From positions 1-20,073 of the IMG/VR virus record IMGVR_UViG_3300042554_001953: a DNA stretch of 20,073 nucleotides; one strand, written 5' to 3'. This DNA is from a virus. Below the pieces are notes generated by a model. That model searched no databases. It was given only the letters and a program-made list of their open reading frames with translations, and was not told where the DNA came from. Positions 1 through 5,422 of the stretch are shown piece by piece; position 1 is the stretch's first letter; each line of letters begins with the position of its first letter. The translations under genes were made by a program, and so were the position numbers.

Positions 1-327
1 CCTTCTGGAAATAAATTTGCAAGTATGATTTCTCAATACTGGATATGATGTTACAGAAACATGGTATGAGAAAGAATCCCATAAAACTAATTCATCTAGT
101 TCTTGTTGTGGACTATCTTCTTTCCAACAAAAAGCATGAATAGGCATCCTCCACCATAATCCACCATCTTCCATAATAAAATGAAATAGTGGGGCTTGTG
201 CTGGGATAGAAGTCATACCAAAAATATAGCATGGAAACTTTTTGTCGAAAGAATCTTCTTGATTTCGTAAAAAATTTCCACGAACATAACCACCGATAAC
301 CGGAATTGGAGTATTTAAATATGACAT
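1..327 (-). CDS. Hypothetical phage protein, C-terminus cut by window edge
   Basis: Open frame of 109 codons from the ATG at 327 running off the left edge without a stop. The protein begins MSYLNTPIPVIGGYVRGNF and is rich in aromatics, with WWRMP near residue 61 and LWDSFSYHVSVT near residue 85. There is no signal peptide or membrane segment. From memory the LWD-FSY-V-VT stretch resembles a conserved hypothetical protein of tailed phages whose function I do not know; this is unverified. It starts 2 nt after the stop of the 39-aa gene and has no clear SD, so translational coupling is likely. Confidence 0.75.
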   Translation of the reverse strand, partial: MSYLNTPIPVIGGYVRGNFLRNQEDSFDKKFPCYIFGMTSIPAQAPLFHFIMEDGGLWWRMPIHAFCWKEDSPQQELDELVLWDSFSYHVSVTSYPVLRNHTCKFISRR

Positions 328-329
328 AA

Positions 330-449
330 TTATTTGTGTTTCTTTAGTTGCTTCTTTAGTTTTTTAAGATACTTATCTTCTGCCAACTTTTTAGGGTCTT
401 TCTGTTCTTTTTTACGCAATTTTTTGTATATCTTTTTCCAGAAACTCAT
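330..449 (-). CDS. Small lysine-rich protein, 39 aa
   Basis: ATG at 449 with AAAGGT about 6 nt upstream, stop TAA at 330. The peptide starts MSFWKKIYKKLRKKEQK and ends KKQLKKHK, with roughly 40% Lys/Arg. It is a very basic, probably helical peptide that could bind nucleic acid, but no family is recognised. It sits tightly between the HNH gene (stop at 451) and the partial gene (start at 327), so it is probably co-transcribed with both. It is too short to be sure, but the SD and exact gene packing favour a real gene. Confidence 0.6.
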   Translation of the reverse strand: MSFWKKIYKKLRKKEQKDPKKLAEDKYLKKLKKQLKKHK

Positions 450-450
450 A

Positions 451-993
451 TTATACCTTTATTGATTGACTAACGTTTTTACAAAAATCTATAACTTGTT
501 CATCAGAAAAATTATTTCTGGCATAATTAAAAATCAAAGCAACAAACCTAATATTTCCTTTAATGTACCCTATATTATTATCTATTCTATCTAAAGACGC
601 TTGATATGGTCTGTTCTCAATTAACGCATAGTTATGTGTTCTCAATTCTAATTTCTGTTTAGTAAATGGGCAAATTCCTTTTTGTTGTTCCCATAACTCA
701 TTAAGATATCCCAGATCTATATCATAATTTTGTTTACGTTTTTTAGAATTCTTAATAATATTTTTGATATACCATCTAAAATTAGTATGTTCATCGTATC
801 TATTTGATGGAATTAAATTTTGATTAAATTTTCCAGCATATTTTTTGAGATGACCAACCCCATCTTTTCCTGCACAATTACGACCACAATAAAATTTATT
901 TCTACCTTTTTTCTTTTGTCTATTAATTTCGGCTAATTTTTTTATACAGCACTTGCCACAAACAGCACAAATTATTTCTGTGGTACTTATCAT
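451..993 (-). CDS. HNH-type endonuclease, free-standing homing type
   Basis: This 180-aa protein starts at the ATG at 993, because a strong SD (GGAGGT, 999-1004) lies 5 nt upstream. A longer frame from 1005 would put the SD inside the gene. The N-terminal zinc motif pairs C9/C12 with C36/C40. A basic middle follows, then CPFT at 108 and the HNH-like core SLDRIDNNIGYIKGNIRFV at 133-151. The SLDRID...GYIKGNI pattern is known from phage and bacterial HNH nucleases. The gene lies just 3' of the tmRNA with its own promoter-like sequence, as expected for a mobile homing gene. Its target is unknown; nuclease identity is likely, activity inferred. Confidence 0.85.
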   Translation of the reverse strand: MISTTEIICAVCGKCCIKKLAEINRQKKKGRNKFYCGRNCAGKDGVGHLKKYAGKFNQNLIPSNRYDEHTNFRWYIKNIIKNSKKRKQNYDIDLGYLNELWEQQKGICPFTKQKLELRTHNYALIENRPYQASLDRIDNNIGYIKGNIRFVALIFNYARNNFSDEQVIDFCKNVSQSIKV

Positions 994-1018
994 AACCACC
1001 TCCATTCTTAGTTAATCT

Positions 1019-1046
1019 ATTATACACCAAAAATGGAGATGGGCAA
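1019..1046 (-). promoter_or_regulatory. Sigma70-like promoter for the HNH gene (weaker -35)
   Basis: On the minus strand TTGCCC (1046-1041), a 16-nt spacer and TATAAT (1024-1019). The -35 matches consensus only in TTG, but the 16-nt spacing equals that of P1-P6. Start of transcription would be near 1012, about 10 nt before the SD of the HNH gene. It begins 7 nt past the 3' end of the tmRNA, so there is no room for a conventional terminator between them. Confidence 0.6.
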
Positions 1047-1053
1047 GATAAAG

Positions 1054-1408
1054 TGGAGGCGGGGGAAGTCGAATCCCCGTCCTATCATACTTCAAATTAC
1101 ATTATCTACAAGTTTATTTTATTCATGAGTTAAATAGGAGTACAGAATAAACAAGACTAATCCTATCTTACCAACTGCTCTTAACCTACAACCCGTTGGA
1201 TATTGTAAGTGCAGAGGGATTTAACGACAGACTTTTGATCCCTACCCTCATTCGGTATCGCAGTCTGTTACTGCCGTTTTTTATTAGGCAGCAAGGGCTA
1301 ACTGATTTGTGCCAGTTAAAGCATTTGGTAGATTTTTAGAGTGGCCTTTCCACCAACCACTACTTGCCAATATAATCGTCTTTATGTAGTCGAAACCTTT
1401 ACGCCCCC
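1054..1408 (-). ncRNA. ssrA: Transfer-messenger RNA (tmRNA)
   Basis: The 355-nt RNA rescues stalled ribosomes by acting as tRNA-Ala and then as mRNA. The 5' end (from 1408) reads GGGGGCGTAAAGGTTTCGAC. The 3' end has a T-arm GGGGA/TTCGACT/TCCCC and CGCCTCC plus discriminator A. The 7-bp acceptor stem keeps G3.U, the alanine identity pair. CCA is not encoded. A pseudoknot-like element (GTGG/CCAC with TTGGTGG/CTACCAA) precedes the resume codon GCT at 1322-1320, about position 87 as in E. coli. The predicted tag is ALTGTNQLALAA followed by TAA TAA (stop 1286-1284), so it keeps the LAA degradation signal. It is expressed from P1 with the tRNA. Confidence 0.95.
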
Positions 1409-1645
1409 TTATTTCTTTAATACACTGGGAGGATCACAAGCATTAAAAAATGGATTATTTTCTAATCTGTCAATCTCATTTTGAATTTGTTGAAATTCAA
1501 TTTGACTAGTTCCACAACGCCAAAGAACAGAATCAAATTCTAATTTCCGTAGCCTGTTGTATAAATGAACATTAAAAGAAAAAGATAAGATCAGTAATCC
1601 AACCAAGAAAGTATAACTTGCCAAATGATTTGAACGATTAGTCAT
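1409..1645 (-). CDS. Small single-pass membrane protein, 78 aa
   Basis: ATG at 1645 preceded by a good SD (AAGGAGA). Residues about 10-29 form one hydrophobic segment (YTFLVGLLILSFSFNVHLY), followed by a soluble 45-residue tail with a helical QIQNEIDRLE stretch and two cysteines. The TAA stop ends exactly one base before the first base of the tmRNA, so the gene is sandwiched between tRNA-Ile and tmRNA in one transcript. That position suggests the mRNA is cut away during tRNA/tmRNA maturation. No family is recognised. Confidence 0.75.
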   Translation of the reverse strand: MTNRSNHLASYTFLVGLLILSFSFNVHLYNRLRKLEFDSVLWRCGTSQIEFQQIQNEIDRLENNPFFNACDPPSVLKK

Positions 1646-1674
1646 AAATCTCCTTATTTAAAAAATTAAACCAA

Positions 1675-1748
1675 TAGGGCGTGTAGGAGTCGAACCTACC
1701 TTTTGAACACCTTATAAGAGTGTGTGCCACTACCGGCGGCAACGCCCC
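1675..1748 (-). tRNA. tRNA-Ile (anticodon UAU)
   Basis: Cloverleaf read on the minus strand: acceptor GGGGCGT/ACGCCCT with a G1.U72 wobble and discriminator A. D-arm GCCG/TGGC contains GG in its loop. Anticodon stem ACACT/GGTGT carries the loop CTTATAA, so U33 is followed by UAU. The T-arm is GTAGG/TTCGACT/CCTAC. CCA is not encoded. Oddities are a single base between acceptor and D-stem, two before the anticodon stem and a 7-nt variable loop. UAU reads AUA, a codon common in these AT-rich genes. P1 places the transcription start only about 2 nt before the tRNA. Confidence 0.82.
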
Positions 1749-1756
1749 ATATTTCT

Positions 1757-1784
1757 ATTATACCTATCGGTCGATCCCTGTCAA
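1757..1784 (-). promoter_or_regulatory. Promoter P1 for tRNA-Ile / membrane protein / tmRNA
   Basis: Perfect consensus on the minus strand: TTGACA (1784-1779), 16-nt spacer, TATAAT (1762-1757). The spacer contains ACCGATA. The -35 overlaps the end of the SpoU gene, and that gene's TGA stop lies inside TTGACA. Predicted start near 1750, almost at the tRNA 5' end. Confidence 0.9.
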
Positions 1785-2326
1785 CTCTTGAGGTATTTTT
1801 CGTAATAGTTGCGATAAATACTCATAATAATACCACTAGTTGTTCCAACATTTAAAGACCGTACACTACCATAAGTCGGAATAGTTAGAACACAAGCACA
1901 AGCCATAAGAATTGTTTCTGATAGACCAGCATTTTCTTCTCCAAAAATAAAAATTGGTTCATCAATATTAGAAAAATCAAAACTAAAAGGATCAAAAGTA
2001 ATATCTTTGTATGCTGGAATATTATTTTCAATAGCAATTAATGTACGACCACTCGATGAATGTGATTTAATAAAATCTTCTTCAGTTTTATGATAATACA
2101 TTGAAGTATAGTGATGGGTTCCAACGCTACCTCTTTTATCCCATTTCTTTTTGCCAACATAATGCACACTACGAAATCCAAAAAAGTTTGCATTACGAAC
2201 CATAGTGCTAAGATTAAAATCACCACCAATATTAATCATAGCAACACTTGCTGCTATACTATTCTTGTAGCAATAGTTTCCGATTTCGGGAACACTTAAA
2301 TTTTTCAGACTATCAATAACATTCAT
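1781..2326 (-). CDS. SpoU/TrmH-family RNA 2'-O-ribose methyltransferase
   Basis: The 181-aa protein has all three motifs of the SpoU (SPOUT) family in order: motif 1 NLSTMVRNANFFGF (38-51) with the conserved N, R44 and FG; motif 2 FGEENAGLS (128-136); motif 3 IPTYGSVRSLNVGTTSGI (149-166). The family uses S-adenosylmethionine to methylate ribose 2'-OH in tRNA or rRNA through a trefoil knot. There is no N-terminal substrate-binding extension, and the length fits single-domain TrmH/TrmL-type enzymes. The start overlaps the upstream stop by ATGA. Its end overlaps P1, which drives the tRNA and tmRNA, so a role in RNA modification is plausible. The exact substrate is unknown. Confidence 0.92.
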   Translation of the reverse strand: MNVIDSLKNLSVPEIGNYCYKNSIAASVAMINIGGDFNLSTMVRNANFFGFRSVHYVGKKKWDKRGSVGTHHYTSMYYHKTEEDFIKSHSSSGRTLIAIENNIPAYKDITFDPFSFDFSNIDEPIFIFGEENAGLSETILMACACVLTIPTYGSVRSLNVGTTSGIIMSIYRNYYEKYLKS

Positions 2327-2751
2327 TGTGTGTTACTTTTACTTAAAATTTCATGATACTTAGCAAGCATACTAAATAATAGATTAATATCTCGTTGTTT
2401 ATGCTTTTCGTCCATTTCTAATGCTGCTATAAGTTCCAATTCATACAAAAATTTTAGATCATTATTTTGTAGTTTATTATATTGTGTATCTGTTTGAATT
2501 TTATCTTTAACGCACGGTGATGATACCAGAATGGTATCTATTTCACCCCACTTTTTATTTAATTGTTTTATGTGGTATCTATATTGATGATTCAGTATCT
2601 TGAGACATAATTTATAACACACTCTCGCTATCTTAGACTGTATAATACTTGTACTATCATTTAGATATTTTTGTATAGCACAGAATATATTTATGGATTT
2701 ATTATTATACTTTGGTCTTGGTTTCCAATAATATAATAACTTATTTAGCAT
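2323..2751 (-). CDS. Hypothetical protein, 142 aa
   Basis: Basic N-terminal half (KPRPKYNNK, KILNHQYRYHIKQLNKK) and a helical, more acidic C-terminal half (FLYELELIAALEMDEKHKQRD). No membrane segment or catalytic motif is visible. It starts inside the last codons of the 59-aa gene and ends with an ATGA overlap onto the SpoU gene, so it is probably translated in the same P2 operon. Family unknown. Confidence 0.75.
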   Translation of the reverse strand: MLNKLLYYWKPRPKYNNKSINIFCAIQKYLNDSTSIIQSKIARVCYKLCLKILNHQYRYHIKQLNKKWGEIDTILVSSPCVKDKIQTDTQYNKLQNNDLKFLYELELIAALEMDEKHKQRDINLLFSMLAKYHEILSKSNTQ

Positions 2752-2920
2752 TGTTAATTATTTTTTCTAGTTCTAAAATTTCTTCTTCATATTTACTGAT
2801 TTTATTATACATTGTCTGACAATTCATGCAAAAGTCAGAAGAAATATAGTCTCTACAGTCCGCTATCTGATCCTTTAGTTTTTTTATTTTTTCCTGTGGA
2901 GTTTTTGGTTCGTACATCAT
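2741..2920 (-). CDS. Small coiled-coil protein with three cysteines, 59 aa
   Basis: Frame from ATG-ATG at 2920 to TAA at 2741. Two Lys/Glu-rich helical stretches (EKIKKLKDQIADC and YEEEILELEKIINN) flank C22...C31-x2-C34, which could bind a metal. The 3' end overlaps the next start by 11 nt, the common junction here. The 5' end overlaps the last 68 nt of the 130-aa gene in another frame, which is unusually long, and the SD is weak. The coherent helical composition supports it, but the start or the upstream gene's end may be misjudged. Confidence 0.55.
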   Translation of the reverse strand: MMYEPKTPQEKIKKLKDQIADCRDYISSDFCMNCQTMYNKISKYEEEILELEKIINNAK

Positions 2921-3245
2921 TATCGTCTTTCCAGAATATCATTGTGTTAGTTTTGTCATCCCAAGCACACTCTATCAAATTTTGAGCAGCGAGTTTAGCC
3001 AAACCAACTTCATGAATCCAAAGAACAGTATCTTCAAAAATATTTTCGTTGGTATCTTCATCTAATAGTGGTCTATCTTCATCGTCAAAACCATTACACT
3101 GTTCTTTAACCAAGGTAATCATCTGTGAAATAGTAATATATTCATCTAAATTATCTTGACTAGATCCACAAATAGATTTGGACGCGGCATCTCTCATTTG
3201 AGTAGCGTATCCGACCAAATCTGTAATGGCATAAAATTCTGACAT
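2853..3245 (-). CDS. Hypothetical acidic protein, 130 aa
   Basis: Start taken at the ATG at 3245 (MSEFYAITDLVGYATQM) because GGAGAAAC lies directly upstream. A longer frame from 3281 would run into the preceding gene. The middle is very acidic (GFDDEDRPLLDEDTNENIFED), and a probable helix-rich segment with LWIHEVGLAKLAAQN follows. The C-terminus is a lysine/serine tail that overlaps the 59-aa gene. No known domain was recognised. It is part of the P2 operon. Confidence 0.75.
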   Translation of the reverse strand: MSEFYAITDLVGYATQMRDAASKSICGSSQDNLDEYITISQMITLVKEQCNGFDDEDRPLLDEDTNENIFEDTVLWIHEVGLAKLAAQNLIECAWDDKTNTMIFWKDDNDVRTKNSTGKNKKTKGSDSGL

Positions 3246-3258
3246 TGTTTCTCCAATT

Positions 3259-3543
3259 TTAGTTGATATATTTAGATACACCTTTGTTATGAATATTTTC
3301 TTTCATATTATCTTCAATATTAACAATTAAATCATCCATAGAATATTCTCCTCTTGATAGCCACTTAGTATTATTTCTGAGTGCTGTTTTGATTTGAGGT
3401 ATCCAATGCTGATAAGCGATAGCATATTTATCTGTGAAATTGACACTAATAATAGTTTCTATTTCGGCCAAATATTTTTCTATATTTTCTCTACATTCGT
3501 AGAGTTTATTCAATGCTTCTTTTTTATCTTGTGATTCGTTCAT
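3259..3543 (-). CDS. Hypothetical helical protein, 94 aa
   Basis: ATG at 3543 overlaps the TGA of the zinc-ribbon gene (ATGA), so translation is probably coupled; no separate SD is seen. The N-terminal half reads as a charged helix (KKEALNKLYECRENIEKYLAEIETI), followed by YQHWIPQIKTALRNNTKWLSRG. Soluble and of unknown function. Confidence 0.75.
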   Translation of the reverse strand: MNESQDKKEALNKLYECRENIEKYLAEIETIISVNFTDKYAIAYQHWIPQIKTALRNNTKWLSRGEYSMDDLIVNIEDNMKENIHNKGVSKYIN

Positions 3544-3947
3544 ACAAGAACAAGTTTTTGTTTGAGTTTAAGAATTTTGTGCGGAGTTTTCCAAACTCCT
3601 GTTTCTTTATTCTGAATATCTCCATTCATCCAAATATGACAGAACCCAGCATTTTTATCCAGCCCCCATGCTAGGATGCCATTTTCATCTACTCTTTCCA
3701 CAAGAAACTTACCACGATAACCCATTGGGATAAAATCACCATGATGCACAAAATATGGGCCACCAGCGACCTTGATCTTGTCTCCCTTTTGGAGTTCTCT
3801 CCAGTTGATATTACGAATAATTTTCGTATTCCTGTCCTCTCTGCTCTTATTCTTGAACATAAAAGGAGTATTGCAATTCTTACACATATAGGCACGGGGG
3901 CCGGTTTGTGTTCCACACTTATCACAAGTTTTTCTACCTTTAGCCAT
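3540..3947 (-). CDS. Zinc-ribbon protein, 135 aa
   Basis: The N-terminus carries a four-cysteine zinc ribbon, C8-x2-C11 and C22-x2-C25 (CDKCG...CKNCN). A basic linker and a beta-rich region follow (GDKIKVAGGPYFVHHGDFIPMGYRGKFLVERV), which resembles a small SH3/KOW-like barrel; that comparison is inference. It might bind nucleic acid. It is the first gene after promoter P2 and has a clear SD (GGAGAT). Specific function unknown. Confidence 0.8.
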   Translation of the reverse strand: MAKGRKTCDKCGTQTGPRAYMCKNCNTPFMFKNKSREDRNTKIIRNINWRELQKGDKIKVAGGPYFVHHGDFIPMGYRGKFLVERVDENGILAWGLDKNAGFCHIWMNGDIQNKETGVWKTPHKILKLKQKLVLV

Positions 3948-3978
3948 CAGTAATCTCCGTTGTTAGCGTTATAGCCTA

Positions 3979-4006
3979 AGTATACAACAGTAATCGGTCT
4001 TGTCAA
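3979..4006 (-). promoter_or_regulatory. Promoter P2 for the zinc-ribbon to SpoU operon
   Basis: Minus strand TTGACA (4006-4001), 16-nt spacer with ACCGAT four bases in, TATACT (3984-3979). Start predicted near 3972, about 20 nt before the SD of the zinc-ribbon gene. It lies just past the stop of the 79-aa gene at 4017. Confidence 0.88.
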
Positions 4007-4016
4007 GTGTACTTCT

Positions 4017-4256
4017 TTAGAATTTTTTATTTTTTTCGCTAGTTTTGTCTTGATCTGGAAAGATAGTAAGTTTACCAGGATTGTAGTGACAAAAATAACT
4101 ACTGTGAATACGTTTCTTGATTAAATTATCTTCTTCAATTTCGATATATACATTAATACGATAGCGATTTTCCCATACATTAATAATACGAGTCATAAGA
4201 TAATGCTTAGGCTTCTCAACCTGTTGAAAAAGCAAACTTTCAATTTCAAGATCCAT
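4017..4256 (-). CDS. Hypothetical protein, 79 aa
   Basis: ATG at 4256 (MDLEIESLLFQQVEKPKHYL) overlaps the upstream gene by 11 nt. The middle looks beta-rich (RIINVWENRYRINVYIEIEEDN) and the C-terminus is lysine-rich (DKTSEKNKKF). No domain recognised. Last gene of the P3 transcript, ending 11 nt before the -35 of P2. Confidence 0.72.
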   Translation of the reverse strand: MDLEIESLLFQQVEKPKHYLMTRIINVWENRYRINVYIEIEEDNLIKKRIHSSYFCHYNPGKLTIFPDQDKTSEKNKKF

Positions 4257-4449
4257 TGTTAGTCTCCGGTTGATATGTGTCTATTTCAAAACTAATTTTT
4301 CCATCTGGCATTTCTATAAAATCTATAGGATAATATTCTAATCTTTCAAAATCAAATACGGAAACTTCTTCTTGCCAAGGAAAAGTCCCAGGATTTTTAA
4401 TGTCATTTGCTCTTTCGTATAAATAATTGTAAAGTTTAAGCCAAGTCAT
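4246..4449 (-). CDS. Hypothetical acidic protein, 67 aa
   Basis: Starts immediately after the TAA of the upstream zinc-finger gene (TAAATG). The protein is acidic and aromatic (VFDFERLEYYPIDFIEMPDGKISFEID). No motif recognised. Its position between two packed genes supports it. Confidence 0.72.
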   Translation of the reverse strand: MTWLKLYNYLYERANDIKNPGTFPWQEEVSVFDFERLEYYPIDFIEMPDGKISFEIDTYQPETNNGS

Positions 4450-4668
4450 TTATCTAGCCCTTCGGTTTGCTCTATCAAGTTTACGAATAGTTTCAGTAGC
4501 ATTAGATGGAACCAACACTAAACTAGGTGCCGTTTTGTGTCCCCAATCCATAAAACCTACGGCACGATTTTCTACGCTACAATCTTTACAGATAATTTTA
4601 CGCCCGGTTTCAACGAGAAACTCATAACGATCAATGCCAACATCATTTTTACAGTAAATGCAGTTCAT
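4450..4668 (-). CDS. Small zinc-finger protein, 72 aa
   Basis: C3-x2-C6 and C27-x2-C30 (CIYC...CKDC) form a probable four-cysteine zinc finger of the DksA/TraR-like spacing. A conserved-looking segment GFMDWGHKTAPSLVLVP and a basic tail ANRRAR follow. The GHKTAP stretch resembles small zinc proteins of phages and bacteria as I remember them; this is unverified. Good SD (GGAGG) and first gene after P3. A nucleic-acid or RNA-polymerase-binding role is possible but not shown. Confidence 0.82.
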   Translation of the reverse strand: MNCIYCKNDVGIDRYEFLVETGRKIICKDCSVENRAVGFMDWGHKTAPSLVLVPSNATETIRKLDRANRRAR

Positions 4669-4687
4669 GGTTGCCTCCGTAAAACGG

Positions 4688-4715
4688 ATTATACCATAAC
4701 CATCGGCATTGTCAA
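4688..4715 (-). promoter_or_regulatory. Promoter P3 for the zinc-finger operon
   Basis: Minus strand TTGACA (4715-4710), 16-nt spacer with GCCGAT, extended -10 TGG before TATAAT (4693-4688). The whole promoter lies inside the last codons of the deaminase gene (encoding LTMPMVMV), whose TAA stop is part of TATAAT. Confidence 0.9.
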
Positions 4716-5147
4716 CTCGCTTACTGTAATCAAATTTCCAATACTATCACTAAAATTTCCATCATCTGTGCTGTAATAAATATTGTTTAATCCAACAGCA
4801 CTCAATAGTTTACTACAATTTTCACAAGGCTTACTTCCAAGAATCAATCCTTTTCGGTTAATTCTAAGCACACATATTGTCCAATTAGGATCAATGGTAT
4901 TATAGCGATCAAGTAATTGAGAAATAAGACGAGATTCAGAATGATAATATGGAAACTCCTTATATTTTGGAAGATTAAAATCCTCACCTATTCTATAAGC
5001 ACCAGTATGGGTTTTGATTGGATTATTTTGAGTAAAAGAAATTAGTTTGGTGCCAGCAAACGCCGCACAATAATGATAACATCTAATCTGTTTCGTAGGA
5101 TTCCAATTCTGGTATGCTTTCCGAATTGTTTTCTGAATAATTTTCAT
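4689..5147 (-). CDS. Zinc-dependent cytidine/deoxycytidylate deaminase-like protein
   Basis: The 152-aa protein contains the two halves of the cytidine-deaminase zinc site: H69-S70-E71 (ligand and catalytic glutamate) and P107-C108-E-N-C111 (two cysteine ligands). In this superfamily the site deaminates cytosine in nucleosides, nucleotides or nucleic acids. A dCMP-type role would fit the nearby ThyX in pyrimidine supply, but the long insert between residues 36 and 68 leaves the substrate open. It starts inside the preceding 61-aa gene (65-nt overlap) with only a weak SD, so coupling is likely. The 3' end is shared with promoter P3. Confidence 0.82.
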   Translation of the reverse strand: MKIIQKTIRKAYQNWNPTKQIRCYHYCAAFAGTKLISFTQNNPIKTHTGAYRIGEDFNLPKYKEFPYYHSESRLISQLLDRYNTIDPNWTICVLRINRKGLILGSKPCENCSKLLSAVGLNNIYYSTDDGNFSDSIGNLITVSELTMPMVMV

Positions 5148-5268
5148 TTTGATCCAAAATATTATTTGTTATTTCAATATCGTAATGTTGGAGTGCTTTT
5201 AATGGTATTCTTTTTGGTTCTTTGTGTCTTGGATTATTGGTTAATGGTATTTTTTGTGGTTCTTTCAT
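5083..5268 (-). CDS. Hypothetical polar protein, 61 aa
   Basis: ATG at 5268 with SD AGGTGA five bases upstream. The N-terminus is basic with Pro (KEPQKIPL, KEPKRIPLKAL: a short imperfect repeat) and the C-terminus is acidic and probably disordered (NENYSENNSESIPELESYE). The last 65 nt overlap the deaminase start in another frame, so the acidic tail is encoded over the deaminase N-terminus. Function unknown. Confidence 0.62.
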   Translation of the reverse strand: MKEPQKIPLTNNPRHKEPKRIPLKALQHYDIEITNNILDQNENYSENNSESIPELESYETD

Positions 5269-5275
5269 GGATCAC

Positions 5276-5422
5276 CTATTTTGTTGCTAACATATATAAT
5301 CCAATATTAGCAAAAGCATAACCAGTATATGCTATGAGCATACCAATATTACCTTTATAGCCTTGTTCTAACGCTACATAAAGATACACTAGCCCTGTTA
5401 ATGCTATAAGCCAAGAACTCAT
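5276..5422 (-). CDS. Small two-pass membrane protein, 48 aa
   Basis: ATG at 5422 overlaps the TGA of uvsE (ATGA); stop TAG at 5276. Two hydrophobic segments (WLIALTGLVYLYVAL and IGMLIAYTGYAFANIGLYML) are joined by a short EQGYKGN loop, giving a hairpin membrane topology. No family is recognised. It lies between uvsE and the 61-aa gene in the P4 operon. Its very small size and hairpin shape are compatible with a transport, holin-like or superinfection function, none of which can be shown here. Confidence 0.7.
   Translation of the reverse strand: MSSWLIALTGLVYLYVALEQGYKGNIGMLIAYTGYAFANIGLYMLATK

Noticed and set aside
1284-1367. A longer tmRNA tag starting at an in-frame GCA (position 42 of the RNA, 27 residues)
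   Set aside because: That GCA is inside or before the pseudoknot-like element; position 87 (GCT) matches the usual distance and structure, giving the 12-residue tag.
1054-1408. Host ssrA with a prophage integrated beside it
   Set aside because: Prophages do use ssrA as attachment site, but the genes on both sides are phage-like, no integrase or duplicated tmRNA end is seen, and P1 has the same form as the other phage promoters.
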